Assembly: GCA_016788205.1 (NCBI GenBank)
Contig: JAEUTA010000030.1
Coordinates: forward strand, 1 to 64,000
Length of the DNA stretch: 64,000 nucleotides
Origin: Flavobacteriales bacterium
Lineage (GTDB): Bacteria > Bacteroidota > Bacteroidia > Flavobacteriales_F > PHOS-HE28
Reading direction: 5' to 3'
A program made the translations under genes and the position numbers. Shown here piece after piece: positions 1-9,952 of this stretch. How positions within the stretch are numbered: position 1 is the stretch's first letter; each line of letters begins with the position of its first letter. The notes under the pieces were generated by a model that was not told the origin of the DNA, did not search any database, and saw only the letters and a list, made by a program, of their open reading frames with translations.

Positions 1-221
1 TCGCATTCCTCCACGGCCTTCAAGCAGCTATCCATGGCCGAAACCTGAGGGTCCACTGGAAGAGTGCCCCTGTGGGACATCAGCACCTCGTAGCCGTATG
101 CATCGAGATCGGCATAGATCGCTTCGAGCAGATTCTCCTGACCATAAACCGAAGAGGAGACCAATACCTTGGGCTTCGCAGCGACAAGCACTTTTCTCTC
201 TGTCCGCTTCTTGGCGCTCAT
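1..221 (-). CDS. DUF4062 domain protein, N-terminal part (runs off the window edge)
   Basis: The reverse strand starts with ATG at 221 and stays open to the window edge, giving about 73 residues. After a lysine/arginine-rich start, the segment reads KVLVSSSVYGQENLLEAIY, then MSHRGTLPVDP and a CLKAVEEC block. This is the usual N-terminal pattern of DUF4062 proteins (VSSTVYD..., SH.GT.PVDP, C..AVE.C). That domain has a TIR-like or nucleotide-hydrolase-like fold by family knowledge and often heads multidomain NTPases, some in mobile or defence loci. The C-terminal partner domains lie outside the window, so the role is unknown. It lies downstream of fadN on the same strand but is separated from it by two hairpins. 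Confidence 0.7.
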   Translation of the reverse strand, partial: MSAKKRTERKVLVAAKPKVLVSSSVYGQENLLEAIYADLDAYGYEVLMSHRGTLPVDPQVSAMDSCLKAVEEC

Positions 222-289
222 CGTTGTGTTACTCGCGCTAAGTTCATGATCGCACCGCTTACTTCAGGTTCTGCATTTCGCGTGAGCGA

Positions 290-346
290 TTGCAGCGGAA
301 AGCCCGCAAGCCCTGTAATCAGGGCGCGGACTTGCAGCGGAAAGCC
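290..346. repeat. Direct repeat of a 15-bp word, two copies
   Basis: TTGCAGCGGAAAGCC occurs at 290-304 and again at 332-346, 42 bp apart start to start. The copies lie in the gap between fadN and the DUF4062 gene, on either side of the 310-325 hairpin. No coding function is evident. Confidence 0.6.
310..325. terminator. Short hairpin between fadN and the DUF4062 gene
   Basis: GCCCTG-TAAT-CAGGGC is a perfect 6-bp stem with a 4-nt loop. There is no U-tract, so termination is uncertain. It could belong to the flanking direct-repeat element. Confidence 0.35.
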
Positions 347-349
347 GGA

Positions 350-372
350 CCCCGCCTGCATTTGAGGCGGGG
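350..372 (-). terminator. Probable terminator of the fadN operon
   Basis: CCCCGCCT-(7 nt loop)-AGGCGGGG is a perfect 8-bp GC-rich stem 37 bp past the fadN stop. No long U-tract follows on the minus strand. Position and stem strength still favour a terminator. Confidence 0.55.
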
Positions 373-408
373 GCACGCCCCAACAACCACTATGCTTCAC
401 CGCGTTCA

Positions 409-2768
<2,360 letters not shown>

Positions 2769-2772
<4 letters not shown>

Positions 2773-3203
2773 TGGCCTTTGTATGATTTAATCGCAAGGG
2801 TCACACCTCGTGATCGAAGTTCGTTGTATAAGGCGTTCTCGAGCTGGATGCTTCGCTTGCCATCCTTAGTTGAAATAGCGTAGGCGCGGCCATTCTCAAG
2901 GCTGGACCAATTGTCTTCATTCGTCAAGTTCTCAACGGCACTTGGTATGTCCAATTCGCGCAATACAAGCATTTCTGGATCGGTCACCAGTTCCATATAG
3001 ACGTAGTCCTCCGCGAACAGTACAGCCAGTCCTTTCCTGACATCGATAAGCGTGATATTGGCTTCAATGCCTTCGTAAGGAAGGCTCAGATCGAATCTCA
3101 ACTCGCTCAGAAATCGAGTGTCATCATTAATAGCATCCACCAATAGAAAGGAAATGAGCTTCTCCCTCAGGGCGTCGTTCAGGGCGATCGTGTGCCGAGA
3201 CAT
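2769..3203 (-). CDS. Unknown protein inserted between the MarR gene and fadN
   Basis: A 144-residue soluble protein with no family I recognise. It has no signal peptide or membrane segment. The middle is rich in beta-prone segments (ITLIDVRKGLAVLFAEDYVYME), and the C-terminal third reads like a short regulatory or DUF-type domain. It lies 2 nt from the MarR stop and overlaps the fadN start by 4 nt, so it is surely co-transcribed and coupled. By eye its base composition is lower in GC than fadN and the MarR gene, which may indicate later acquisition. Function unknown. Confidence 0.75.
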
Positions 3204-3205
3204 GC

Positions 3206-3637
3206 TCAGAAGAGTTGTTCTTGTTCAAGGATACGGTCCAACTCCGTCATCACCTCGCGGAAGTTGTTCAATTGAGCTTGTGTGAACCGGCTCTGTACGG
3301 CCTGGTTGAACTTGATCACAGTGTTGCGGCTCACATCCCGCATCTGCTTTCCTTCGGTGGTGAGGTGGATGCGGACCACGCGTTTGTCCTCTTTGCAGGG
3401 AACGCGTTTGATGAGACCTTCTTCCTCCATGGTCTGCAAGGTGCGGACGAGACTGCGACTTTCCATGCCCATCTTGGGGCCGAGCTTGGTACTGGGTGTG
3501 CCGTCCGGTTCGATGTTCAACAGGATCTGGCCCACGGCCATGCTGCCGCCGTATTTGGCGGCTTCGGTGTTGTACAGCCGGGATATGCGGCTCCACACGC
3601 GGCGGATGGGAAAGTCGATCGTCTCTTCGGGTCTCAT
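3206..3637 (-). CDS. MarR-family regulator of the beta-oxidation operon
   Basis: A 143-residue winged-helix repressor. MRPEETIDFPIRRVWSRISR is typical of Bacteroidota MarR proteins that head fad operons. A helix-turn-helix covers about 50-75 (GPKMGMESRSLVRTLQTMEE), and the wing follows (KRVPCKEDKRVVRIHLTTEGK). I chose the ATG at 3637. An earlier in-frame ATG at 3667 would lie within 2 nt of the -7 box, and homologues start at M-[KR]-P-E-E-T. The promoter contains a perfect palindrome (3675-3688), so autorepression is likely, probably relieved by an acyl-CoA (inference from operon content). It is first in an operon with the unknown ORF and fadN. Confidence 0.9.
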   Translation of the reverse strand: MRPEETIDFPIRRVWSRISRLYNTEAAKYGGSMAVGQILLNIEPDGTPSTKLGPKMGMESRSLVRTLQTMEEEGLIKRVPCKEDKRVVRIHLTTEGKQMRDVSRNTVIKFNQAVQSRFTQAQLNNFREVMTELDRILEQEQLF

Positions 3638-3669
3638 GCTCATTCGGCTTCGGAGCCTAAGGTACATCT

Positions 3670-3688
3670 AAAAGGTATGCGTGCATAC
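3670..3688 (-). promoter_or_regulatory. MarR operon promoter with embedded operator palindrome
   Basis: On the minus strand a -7 box TACCTTTT (3670-3677) is preceded by TTCG (3695-3698) about 17 bp upstream. The 14-bp palindrome GTATGC-GT-GCATAC (3675-3688) overlaps the -7 box and fills the spacer. A repressor bound there would block RNA polymerase, as expected for MarR autoregulation. Confidence 0.6.
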
Positions 3689-3732
3689 TAATTACGAACC
3701 TTTCAGGAAGAAGGTTGCGGGCATGGTCCTTG

Positions 3733-3740
3733 TAGCTTTG
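3733..3740 (+). promoter_or_regulatory. -7 promoter box for the lipoprotein gene at 3759
   Basis: TAGCTTTG matches the Bacteroidota consensus TAnnTTTG exactly and ends 18 nt before the ATG. No clear -33 TTTG lies at 19 bp. Confidence 0.5.
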
Positions 3741-3758
3741 GCGTCCTAATTCCGTGTC

Positions 3759-4658
3759 ATGCATCTGCGCTCATTCGCCCTCCTCGGCCTCGCTGCTACG
3801 CTGTTGATCGCGTCATGCAAGAAAGACGATGATGAACCTGCGGCGCCAGGTTCGGGTGGTGGGGACGCGGGCCCACGCCTTATCATGAAGTTCAAGTTCG
3901 ATAGTACGCAGGTGCGGTTGAACAACATCGGGCTCCCGGCAGCGGTGCCAGCGGGGCATGGTGCTCAGAGCCCGGTTTTCAACAGAATGAGCGCCCACTA
4001 TGTGGAGTTCGCGCCCGCCGCACTCACCCCTCTCGGAGGTGGCGACGTGGTTTATCGGGCACCGGAAACGACCATCGGAGGCGACAATGCCATCGATCAT
4101 GATCTGTGTCTTGAAGTGCCACAGGGCGGAGAGTTCCTCAATATTCCCTTGGGCGACCTTTCTCCAGGAACTTATGAATGGTTGCGCGTTTCACTCAGCT
4201 ATCAGAACTACGACATCCGTTTCGGCGCGTTGGGAACGGTGTATCACGGAACGGTGGCTTCGTTCCTCGGGTTCAATACCTACATCAGTTCCTATCAAGT
4301 GCATGATTCCACCGTGGTGGTGAACGACGACAAGCTGCAGGGCTATTGGGCCTTCGAAGTGATCAACCCGCCGATCCCGGTACCGGTCACCTTGGGCCAG
4401 GCTCCCGGGACGACCGTGGTCAATCCGCTTTTTGCCACCTCGCCGATACCTGCGGGTTCCTGTGTAGTGACCGCAGCATTCCCGACGGCCCTTACCGTAA
4501 CGGGTTCGGAGACGGAGGATGTGGTGATCGAGGTTGCGCTCAGCACGAACAACAGTTTCGAGTGGGCCGAGACCGATGGTGACAACCTCTACGAACCCAT
4601 CGACGGTGAGATCGTGCAGGACATGGGCATCCGTGGGATGATCCCCACGGTCCAGTAG
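3759..4658 (+). CDS. Secreted lipoprotein of unknown function
   Basis: A 299-residue lipoprotein. An SPII signal ends in LLIASCKKDDDEP: a lipobox followed by the charged and flexible tether usual for Bacteroidota surface lipoproteins. A Pro/Gly-rich linker and a beta-rich body follow (FDSTQVRLNN..., IPLGDLSPGTYEWLRVSLSYQNYDIRFG). The GTYEWLRVSLSY stretch resembles Bacteroidota lipoproteins whose 'length/size' property is read along a strand. I cannot name the family. It is transcribed alone, divergent from the MarR operon and convergent with the next gene (1-nt gap). Confidence 0.8.
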   Translation: MHLRSFALLGLAATLLIASCKKDDDEPAAPGSGGGDAGPRLIMKFKFDSTQVRLNNIGLPAAVPAGHGAQSPVFNRMSAHYVEFAPAALTPLGGGDVVYRAPETTIGGDNAIDHDLCLEVPQGGEFLNIPLGDLSPGTYEWLRVSLSYQNYDIRFGALGTVYHGTVASFLGFNTYISSYQVHDSTVVVNDDKLQGYWAFEVINPPIPVPVTLGQAPGTTVVNPLFATSPIPAGSCVVTAAFPTALTVTGSETEDVVIEVALSTNNSFEWAETDGDNLYEPIDGEIVQDMGIRGMIPTVQ

Positions 4659-4659
4659 T

Positions 4660-5376
4660 TCAGCTCGGCTGTTTCACCGCACGGCGCTGGCCGTTCTGCC
4701 AGAGTTCCAGCCCGCTTTCCGGGTGATAGGTGTAGCGGATGCTTTGTGCAGGAACGATGAGGTCGTTATGACCTGCCATGTCGTCGTAGAGGAAGAGGCT
4801 GTCGCACGCGAAGGTGAAGACCGCTGTATCGTTGTGAAGGGCAAGTCTGCCGAAGGGTGCAGCGTTCGTGCGTTTCACGTAAGTTGAATCGCCTTCTGTG
4901 ATGTGCTCAGGAAAAGCCACGTCGAGGAACCCGAGATCGGTAAAGGCGCTATCCATGAACATCAGCTTTTGCCCCCAGCTTTCGCGCTCCCCGAAGTTGG
5001 CCAGGATCAAGTGGGTGCCGGGTGGGTTCGGAATGCTGAAGAAGGTGGGCAGCATGGTCCAACTGTCATAAGCACCGTTGGAATAGGCAAGGATACGGGC
5101 ATTGCTGTCAGGCAATAGTTCGTACCGGTAAAGGCGGATGCCCTCGAACTTCGGCTCTACGTGGCCCGCGACCATGAGGTAGGTGCTGTCGCCCATATCG
5201 AACGTGGTCTGTATCAGCAGCGTGTCATGCCGGATGTTGTCGTTGAGTGCGGCAAAGACCACCGGCCCTGAACCATGTTCGATGATCGGCTCAGCCGCCT
5301 TTTGCTCCGGTGCACCAGTACATGCTGCGAACAGGATAATGTGCAGCACGATCAGGGCTACTCTCGCTTCGCTCAT
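4660..5376 (-). CDS. Lipoprotein of unknown function, coupled to a GIN-domain gene
   Basis: A 238-residue protein with an N-terminal hydrophobic segment ending in ILFAACTGAP (SPII lipobox), so probably anchored in the periplasm or outer membrane. The mature part is beta-rich with many aromatic residues and no motif I recognise. Its ATG overlaps the stop of the upstream GIN-domain gene (ATGA), which indicates translational coupling. Function unknown. Confidence 0.75.
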   Translation of the reverse strand: MSEARVALIVLHIILFAACTGAPEQKAAEPIIEHGSGPVVFAALNDNIRHDTLLIQTTFDMGDSTYLMVAGHVEPKFEGIRLYRYELLPDSNARILAYSNGAYDSWTMLPTFFSIPNPPGTHLILANFGERESWGQKLMFMDSAFTDLGFLDVAFPEHITEGDSTYVKRTNAAPFGRLALHNDTAVFTFACDSLFLYDDMAGHNDLIVPAQSIRYTYHPESGLELWQNGQRRAVKQPS

Positions 5377-6098
5377 GGCAGTTGCTTCACTTCACCGGAA
5401 CCGGCGATATGCTTGTTCACCTGAGTAGGCGACCCTGTGTAATTGATGTTGCCACTGCCACCAATGTTCGCGGTGAGCTTCCCGGTCACCGTCAGTCCGA
5501 TGTCGCCACTGCCTTGTACAGAGGCCTCCGCATTGGTGGCCTCCAGGTCCGACGCATCGATATCACCACTGCCCTGCACAGTGACGTTGAGGTCGCCGCA
5601 CGTTCCATGCAGGTCGATATCCCCTGAACCTTGGACGATCGCATCGATGTGTTTCGCGTCAATTCCCAAATCGACCTCGCCGCTGCCTTGCACTTCAACG
5701 GTGAGTTTCGGTGCGGTGAAAGCGTTCACGGTCTTGACATCGCCCGAGCCTTGTACACTAACGAAGTCCACCATGGGCATGGTTATGTGAACGATGAAGG
5801 GTTTGTCCGTGTTGTAGCATTTCTTGGTCCCGATCTCCCAAACGCCGCCTTTCACGTCGGTGATGAGCAGGTCGATCAGGTTCGACTGGCCCTCTATTTC
5901 CACGGCCTGCGCACTACCACGCGTGAGCCGCACTTCCAACGACCCCTGAGCTGCTATGCCGCGAAATGCGGAAAGGGTCAAGGTTCGCTTTACAACGGGT
6001 CCTGCGCCCCTCTCGCAGTTCAATGGTGTGCAAGCTTGGAGAGAGGCTGCGAGAAGTAGAAAGCCCGGAATAGCGAGTTTGAGGCGCATGTTGGTCAT
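5373..6098 (-). CDS. GIN-domain (DUF2807) secreted protein
   Basis: A 241-residue protein with an N-terminal signal (LLLAASLQAC, probably a lipoprotein cysteine). The body is one DUF2807 or 'head GIN' domain: a right-handed beta-solenoid whose turns show here as a repeated V-Q-G-S-G-[DE] unit at least five times, and a final variant AGSGEV. The family is common in Bacteroidota, exported to the cell surface or periplasm, and has no proven biochemical role (adhesin-like by annotation). It heads a two-gene unit with the following lipoprotein. The DNA shows matching repeats of a GGTTCAGG-type word that encode the turns. Confidence 0.88.
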   Translation of the reverse strand: MTNMRLKLAIPGFLLLAASLQACTPLNCERGAGPVVKRTLTLSAFRGIAAQGSLEVRLTRGSAQAVEIEGQSNLIDLLITDVKGGVWEIGTKKCYNTDKPFIVHITMPMVDFVSVQGSGDVKTVNAFTAPKLTVEVQGSGEVDLGIDAKHIDAIVQGSGDIDLHGTCGDLNVTVQGSGDIDASDLEATNAEASVQGSGDIGLTVTGKLTANIGGSGNINYTGSPTQVNKHIAGSGEVKQLP

Positions 6099-6129
6099 GG
6101 TCGTTGGGAGTCTCGAACTCCAAGAACGA

Positions 6130-6744
6130 TCAGCGCACCAACGTAACGGTGGAGTTCAGCGCGCTCTCGCCCCAAGTGAAGACGTAAAAGTACACACCGT
6201 CCGATGCGGGTTCGCCAGTGAAACTGCGACCATCCCAGCTAAGGTCGTTGCCGAGGCTCTCGAACATGCGCTGACCATAACGGTTGTAGATGGTAAGGTG
6301 TGCGCACGGGCCAAGGAAGCGTTCGTTCAACGGTGCGAATTCGTCGTTCCGCCCATCCCCGTTCGGTGTGAATACGTTAGGGAGTTCGATCTGGGAGAAG
6401 TCCAGCTGCTCCTGTGTCGTGAACTGCTCCAGGAAGGTGGCCGCTTCGCCCGTGTTATCCACCGTGGTGAGGGTGACCGTGCTCGATGCGCCGAACGGAA
6501 AGGTGTGCATGGGCGTTTCCAACGAACTGCCGGTGCCATCGCCGAAGTTCCAATTGTAACTCACGGCGTTCGCAACATTGTGATTGAAATAGGCCTTGAC
6601 CATCTCGCAACCCGGTTCAAAGCGCACCTCGATAGCCGGGAGCTGGGCTTGAGCGCCTAGCGCAATGAGGAGGAACGCAATACCAACACTGCTTCTCCAA
6701 GGCCATGTTCGGTTCGTGGAAAGGAGCGGCAGGGCGGTGGGCAT
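6130..6744 (-). CDS. PKD-like protein with gliding-motility-type (CHU_C) T9SS C-terminus
   Basis: A 204-residue secreted protein. A signal peptide (about 17-34, ending ALGAQAQ) is followed by a PKD-like beta domain (SYNWNFGDGTGSSLETPMHTF) and a C-terminal domain beginning LPNVFTPNGDGRNDEF and ending SDGVYFYVFTWG. The last is the gliding-motility-associated C-terminal (type B) signal recognised by the type IX secretion system. It is much smaller than usual CHU_C proteins, which carry long repeat regions, so it may be a minimal surface protein. Transcribed alone, divergent from the SiaB-like gene. Confidence 0.87.
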   Translation of the reverse strand: MPTALPLLSTNRTWPWRSSVGIAFLLIALGAQAQLPAIEVRFEPGCEMVKAYFNHNVANAVSYNWNFGDGTGSSLETPMHTFPFGASSTVTLTTVDNTGEAATFLEQFTTQEQLDFSQIELPNVFTPNGDGRNDEFAPLNERFLGPCAHLTIYNRYGQRMFESLGNDLSWDGRSFTGEPASDGVYFYVFTWGESALNSTVTLVR

Positions 6745-6952
6745 GTGTGTGGCGCGGTCTTTCGCTAGGTCAAAGGTGCGCGAGAAACCCTTCTACGCCG
6801 GTATCATCGCTTGGTTTTCATCCACAGCCGCCTTGTTGACAGGTTCGTTTTGCGCTGGCTTAGAACCTTTTTCATGTCAAGTCCGTATATCGCCCGAATA
6901 TGAACGTCCGTCGTGTGTTGAACCTTACTCGTCCGATCCGGTCTGGCCGGAC

Positions 6953-7513
6953 ATGTCGCTAGAACTGCCCATATCCGACCCGCACCATTGGGCAGATGAG
7001 CTTGCTGAGCGTTTCGCCGCGGCAGGCATCGTGGTGTTCGCACACCGCGGCCCGATGGAACATGCCCAACTCGAACATCTACTGACCGTTGCCGAGGAGC
7101 ATAGCTTGATGGCCAGGGTGGGTGTTTCTGCGCGCAAGCGCCTCTTCAATGTGTTGGTGGAGGGCTTGGAGAACGTTCGCCATCATACTCCGCAGGACTT
7201 GATGGAGACGGCTTTTGCCATGCTGGTGTTCGAGGGGGCCGGCTACCGCTTGTTCTTCGGCAACGCCGCTCCACAGGTCACCGTTGCCTTACTTTCACAA
7301 CGCGTGAGCATCTTGAACGATATGGACGAGGCTGACCTGCGCGAACATCACCTGAAACTGCTCGCCAATGAAGGTCGCACGGAGCGCGGCGGTGCAGGTC
7401 TCGGTCTGCTCACCATGGCCCGTAAAAGCACTGGACCTATCGTGACGCACGCTTTCCCCCGCGACAACGAGACCGCGTTCGTGGCGTTGGAACTGGCCCT
7501 TACGGCAGCTTAG
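6953..7513 (+). CDS. SiaB-family protein kinase (histidine-kinase-like ATPase fold)
   Basis: A 186-residue protein of the SiaB/DUF6272 family. The N-box E70-xxx-N74 (NVLVEGLENVRHHT) and the G-box GGAGLGLLTMARKS near 155-168 form the ATP site of the GHKL fold. In Pseudomonas, SiaB phosphorylates SiaC to set c-di-GMP signalling and aggregation; the Bacteroidota relatives are less studied. I chose the ATG at 6953. Upstream in-frame codons are possible but encode unrelated residues within the divergent promoter region. No SiaC (DUF1987) or SiaA gene is adjacent. It overlaps the converging oxidoreductase gene by 4 nt. Confidence 0.8.
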   Translation: MSLELPISDPHHWADELAERFAAAGIVVFAHRGPMEHAQLEHLLTVAEEHSLMARVGVSARKRLFNVLVEGLENVRHHTPQDLMETAFAMLVFEGAGYRLFFGNAAPQVTVALLSQRVSILNDMDEADLREHHLKLLANEGRTERGGAGLGLLTMARKSTGPIVTHAFPRDNETAFVALELALTAA

Positions 7514-8727
7514 CCGTTCACGTAGCGCTGTAGATGGCTGAACAGGGGCGTCAATGCACCGCTCTGGGCAATGGTAGCCCGTTCGATCATGCCTTCGTTG
7601 TCGTCCCCGACGAGGAAGGGAAGCACCCGTTCGATGAGGTCTCGACCGAAGGCTTCAGAGGCATCGCGAGGCAGCTCACACGGCAGGTTGTCCACGCTCA
7701 TTACGGCGATCGTCCCTTTTGTTCCAGCGTCCTTCTCTGCCGCTGAAGCCGGGTCATAACCGAAGAACGGCTGGGCGATGGTGGTGGCGCGCAAGGTGCT
7801 ATCGATCGGTCCGCCGATGTCGCAGCTTATGTCGGCGATCACGTCGAGCGTCAACTCCGGATCGCGCAGGTCCGCGGTGCTCAGGATCTTCGGGCCGCGA
7901 GGATCCCAGAAATGGCAAGCCATGTAAATGTGGGCCTTGCGTGCGAAGGGAAGGAAGTTGGCATGATGTCCACGCGGGTCGTTGTGGAAGGCTTCCTTTT
8001 CGAACGGCTTCCCATCATCGCGTACGTAGAGATCCGCCGAACCAAGCGCGGTGTAAACCGGGCCTGTATTGTCGGCAGCCAAGAATTCACGCGGGCTGAT
8101 CCGCTTCACACCGGCACGTTCCAATACACCCATGGCCCCTTTTCCCACACGACCACCACCGGTCATTACGATGCGCAGGTCGTTCGGCAACGGGTAGGCG
8201 TGGAGGTAGCGCTGTAGCTCCTCCAAGTCATGGCATTCGTTCGCAGGCTTCAACTCCGGCCCACCATGCATCAGCTGCCAGGCGCGCATGCCGTTGTACG
8301 CGCCAACCACTCCGGCCCAATAACCGAAGGCCAGCACACGCTCGCCATGCGGGTTGGTGAGTAGTTCATGGTCCAACAACCGGACCTTCCGATCCAGTAC
8401 AGCTCTCAAGAGCTTTCGGTTGTGCGGCTGCTCTTTGATGGTATGCGAGAAGAACAGATAGGCCTTCTCCGGAAGCAACATCTCCAGCGGCACCTCCTTC
8501 ACACCAAGGATCAGGTCACGGTCTTCCAGATCATCGACCATCGGTATCTCGAAGGCTTCGTACTCGCCATCCGTGTAAGCACGCACCGGGCTGCGTTGAA
8601 CCACCAGGTCCACGGCCGGGTACCGTTGCATCACCTCTTTACACTGAGCGGGTGTAAGCGGCACGCGCCGGTCCGCTGGCTGTTTGCCTTCGCGAATGAC
8701 GCCGATCTTGCGGTAAGACGTTGGCAT
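7510..8727 (-). CDS. NAD(P)-dependent oxidoreductase, alanine-dehydrogenase / LYS1-like
   Basis: A 405-residue enzyme of the AlaDH/PNT superfamily. The N-terminus has the signature YRKIGVIREGK..DRRVPLTP (substrate-binding domain), followed by LFFSHTIKEQPHN and AFGYWAGVVGAY, which resemble lysine-forming saccharopine dehydrogenase (LYS1). A Rossmann motif GGGRVGKGA lies near 200. The exact substrate cannot be fixed from sequence. The ATG at 8727 lies 7 nt after a -7 box (TACTTTTG), so the mRNA may be leaderless; a longer in-frame extension upstream looks non-native. It converges on the SiaB-like gene. Confidence 0.8.
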   Translation of the reverse strand: MPTSYRKIGVIREGKQPADRRVPLTPAQCKEVMQRYPAVDLVVQRSPVRAYTDGEYEAFEIPMVDDLEDRDLILGVKEVPLEMLLPEKAYLFFSHTIKEQPHNRKLLRAVLDRKVRLLDHELLTNPHGERVLAFGYWAGVVGAYNGMRAWQLMHGGPELKPANECHDLEELQRYLHAYPLPNDLRIVMTGGGRVGKGAMGVLERAGVKRISPREFLAADNTGPVYTALGSADLYVRDDGKPFEKEAFHNDPRGHHANFLPFARKAHIYMACHFWDPRGPKILSTADLRDPELTLDVIADISCDIGGPIDSTLRATTIAQPFFGYDPASAAEKDAGTKGTIAVMSVDNLPCELPRDASEAFGRDLIERVLPFLVGDDNEGMIERATIAQSGALTPLFSHLQRYVNG

Positions 8728-8734
8728 GGGGCGG

Positions 8735-8742
8735 CAAAAGTA
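8735..8742 (-). promoter_or_regulatory. -7 box, oxidoreductase gene
   Basis: TACTTTTG on the minus strand, an exact TAnnTTTG match, ends 7 nt before the ATG at 8727. Confidence 0.55.
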
Positions 8743-8804
8743 GGAGGCTTGGCCGGGAGGTACGGTCAAGGTCTTAGTTCTCCGGTGTGCGGCACGCCAT
8801 TGGC

Positions 8805-8812
8805 TACCTTTG
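8805..8812 (+). promoter_or_regulatory. -7 box of the ssrA promoter
   Basis: TACCTTTG is an exact match to TAnnTTTG and ends 21 nt before the mature 5' end of tmRNA. The primary transcript would therefore carry a short 5' leader that is processed away. Confidence 0.55.
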
Positions 8813-8833
8813 TTCCACGTTCTTTCCAACATC

Positions 8834-9232
8834 GGGGCCGACATGGATTCGACAGCGGCTTCGTGATGTGTGTAAGCATGCCGAGTGTGAGGTGCGATTC
8901 GTTATCCCAGTGCCTCGACGCCATAACTGGCGAAGTAGACTACGCTCTCGCAGCTTAATAGCCCAAGGCTATTCGGCTTAATCGGCGCGAATAACAGTAG
9001 CGTCGACGAGTACCTCTCGGGGAGGCCCGTTATCCTCCTTCCCGGATCAGAGGTGTCATCATGGAAGACTGGCTTGTGCGGTGGTCCGGAGCACAAGTAA
9101 GACACAGGACCTAAGCCCTTGGTGGGGTGCCCTTTCCCAGCCAGCGGTCGAAAACCAATGAAGTGGCTACGCATGTAGAAAGCCCATGTTGCGGTCGTTT
9201 GGACGGCGGTTCGATCCCGCCCGGCTCCACCA
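8834..9232 (+). ncRNA. ssrA: Transfer-messenger RNA (tmRNA)
   Basis: About 399 nt. The 5' end GGGGCCGACATGGATTCGAC is the conserved tmRNA start, and the 3' end has a T-arm (GGTTCGATCC) and CGGCTCC-ACCA. GGGGCCG pairs with CGGCTCC to form the acceptor stem. The internal reading frame starts at a likely GGC resume codon (8929) and reads G-E-V-D-Y-A-L-A-A before tandem TAA-TAG stops at 8956-8961. The tag is added to stalled nascent chains and marks them for Clp-type proteolysis. It is followed at once by a strong terminator. SmpB is not in the window. Confidence 0.96.
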
Positions 9233-9233
9233 A

Positions 9234-9267
9234 AACGAACCCCGTTGCGTTAGCAACGGGGTTCGTT
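9234..9267 (+). terminator. Terminator of tmRNA
   Basis: A perfect stem of at least 13 bp, CGAACCCCGTTGC-GTTA-GCAACGGGGTTCG (9236-9265), extended by A-T pairs and followed by TTCGTTTCG. It starts 2-4 nt after the CCA end. Confidence 0.9.
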
Positions 9268-9389
9268 CGTTTCGAAGAAACCCGGTCGTGGTTCACCCCT
9301 GGCGAACCAAGGATGCCGCCCCCTTCCCATCCCCGCGAATACGGATGCCCCTTCAGCCGATGACGCCTCGGAGGGCGGGTGAGCTTTCT

Positions 9390-9944
9390 TTAGAACCCAA
9401 CGCCGATGCCACCGCTCAGGATCGGTTGTGTCCCATACACGCTGTTCGGGTCTTGGAGCACATCGAAAAGGACTTGGAAATAGATGCTGCTACGGCCACC
9501 CAAAGGCTGCACATACCCTGCGCCAAGCAACAGATGAGGAACCCAGAGGCGAATCGTTTCCCGGTCCACGTAACTGTAGAGTTCCCGGTTCAGGTGGTAG
9601 AACTCGGCATGCGCGTAGAACTGCTCCAGCGGTCGATAGCGGGTGAATACGCGATAGCCGTAACCGGTCTGCTCGATGGGCGGTGTCCAGCGGTTGTCGC
9701 GGATGTACCAGTAGCTGAGCCCTGCTCCGACGGAGAGCTTGTTCTGCCGGTCCACGAAGTAGCCGACAAGTGGATCCAACTGGATGGCTGTAGCTGTTCC
9801 GAAATTCAATCCTACGCCGCCTCCGAACCAGATGCGGTCCTTCAACGGACGCGGGTCTTTGCGTGACGTGTTCGTGCTGTCCTGTGCCAGGCTCACGGAG
9901 CTCATGGTCAGTAACGCGGATGCAAGTAGGACGTTCCGGAGCAT
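9390..9944 (-). CDS. Outer-membrane beta-barrel-like protein, unknown role
   Basis: A 184-residue protein. A signal peptide ends at SVSLAQ, followed by amphipathic alternation typical of a small barrel (WFGGGVGLNFG, LSVGAGLSYWYI, PILSGGIGVGF) ending in a terminal Phe, the usual recognition signal for outer-membrane insertion. No specific family recognised. It follows the MATE gene by 8 nt on the same strand, so the two are probably co-transcribed. Confidence 0.78.
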   Translation of the reverse strand: MLRNVLLASALLTMSSVSLAQDSTNTSRKDPRPLKDRIWFGGGVGLNFGTATAIQLDPLVGYFVDRQNKLSVGAGLSYWYIRDNRWTPPIEQTGYGYRVFTRYRPLEQFYAHAEFYHLNRELYSYVDRETIRLWVPHLLLGAGYVQPLGGRSSIYFQVLFDVLQDPNSVYGTQPILSGGIGVGF

Positions 9945-9952
9945 GGCGATCC

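Noticed and set aside
6665..6952. N-terminal extension of the SiaB-like gene
   Set aside because: The added residues do not fit the family, and the region holds the divergent promoters.
9127..9363. Small ORFs across the 3' end of tmRNA and its terminator
   Set aside because: The region is explained by tmRNA and the stem-loop; no protein support.
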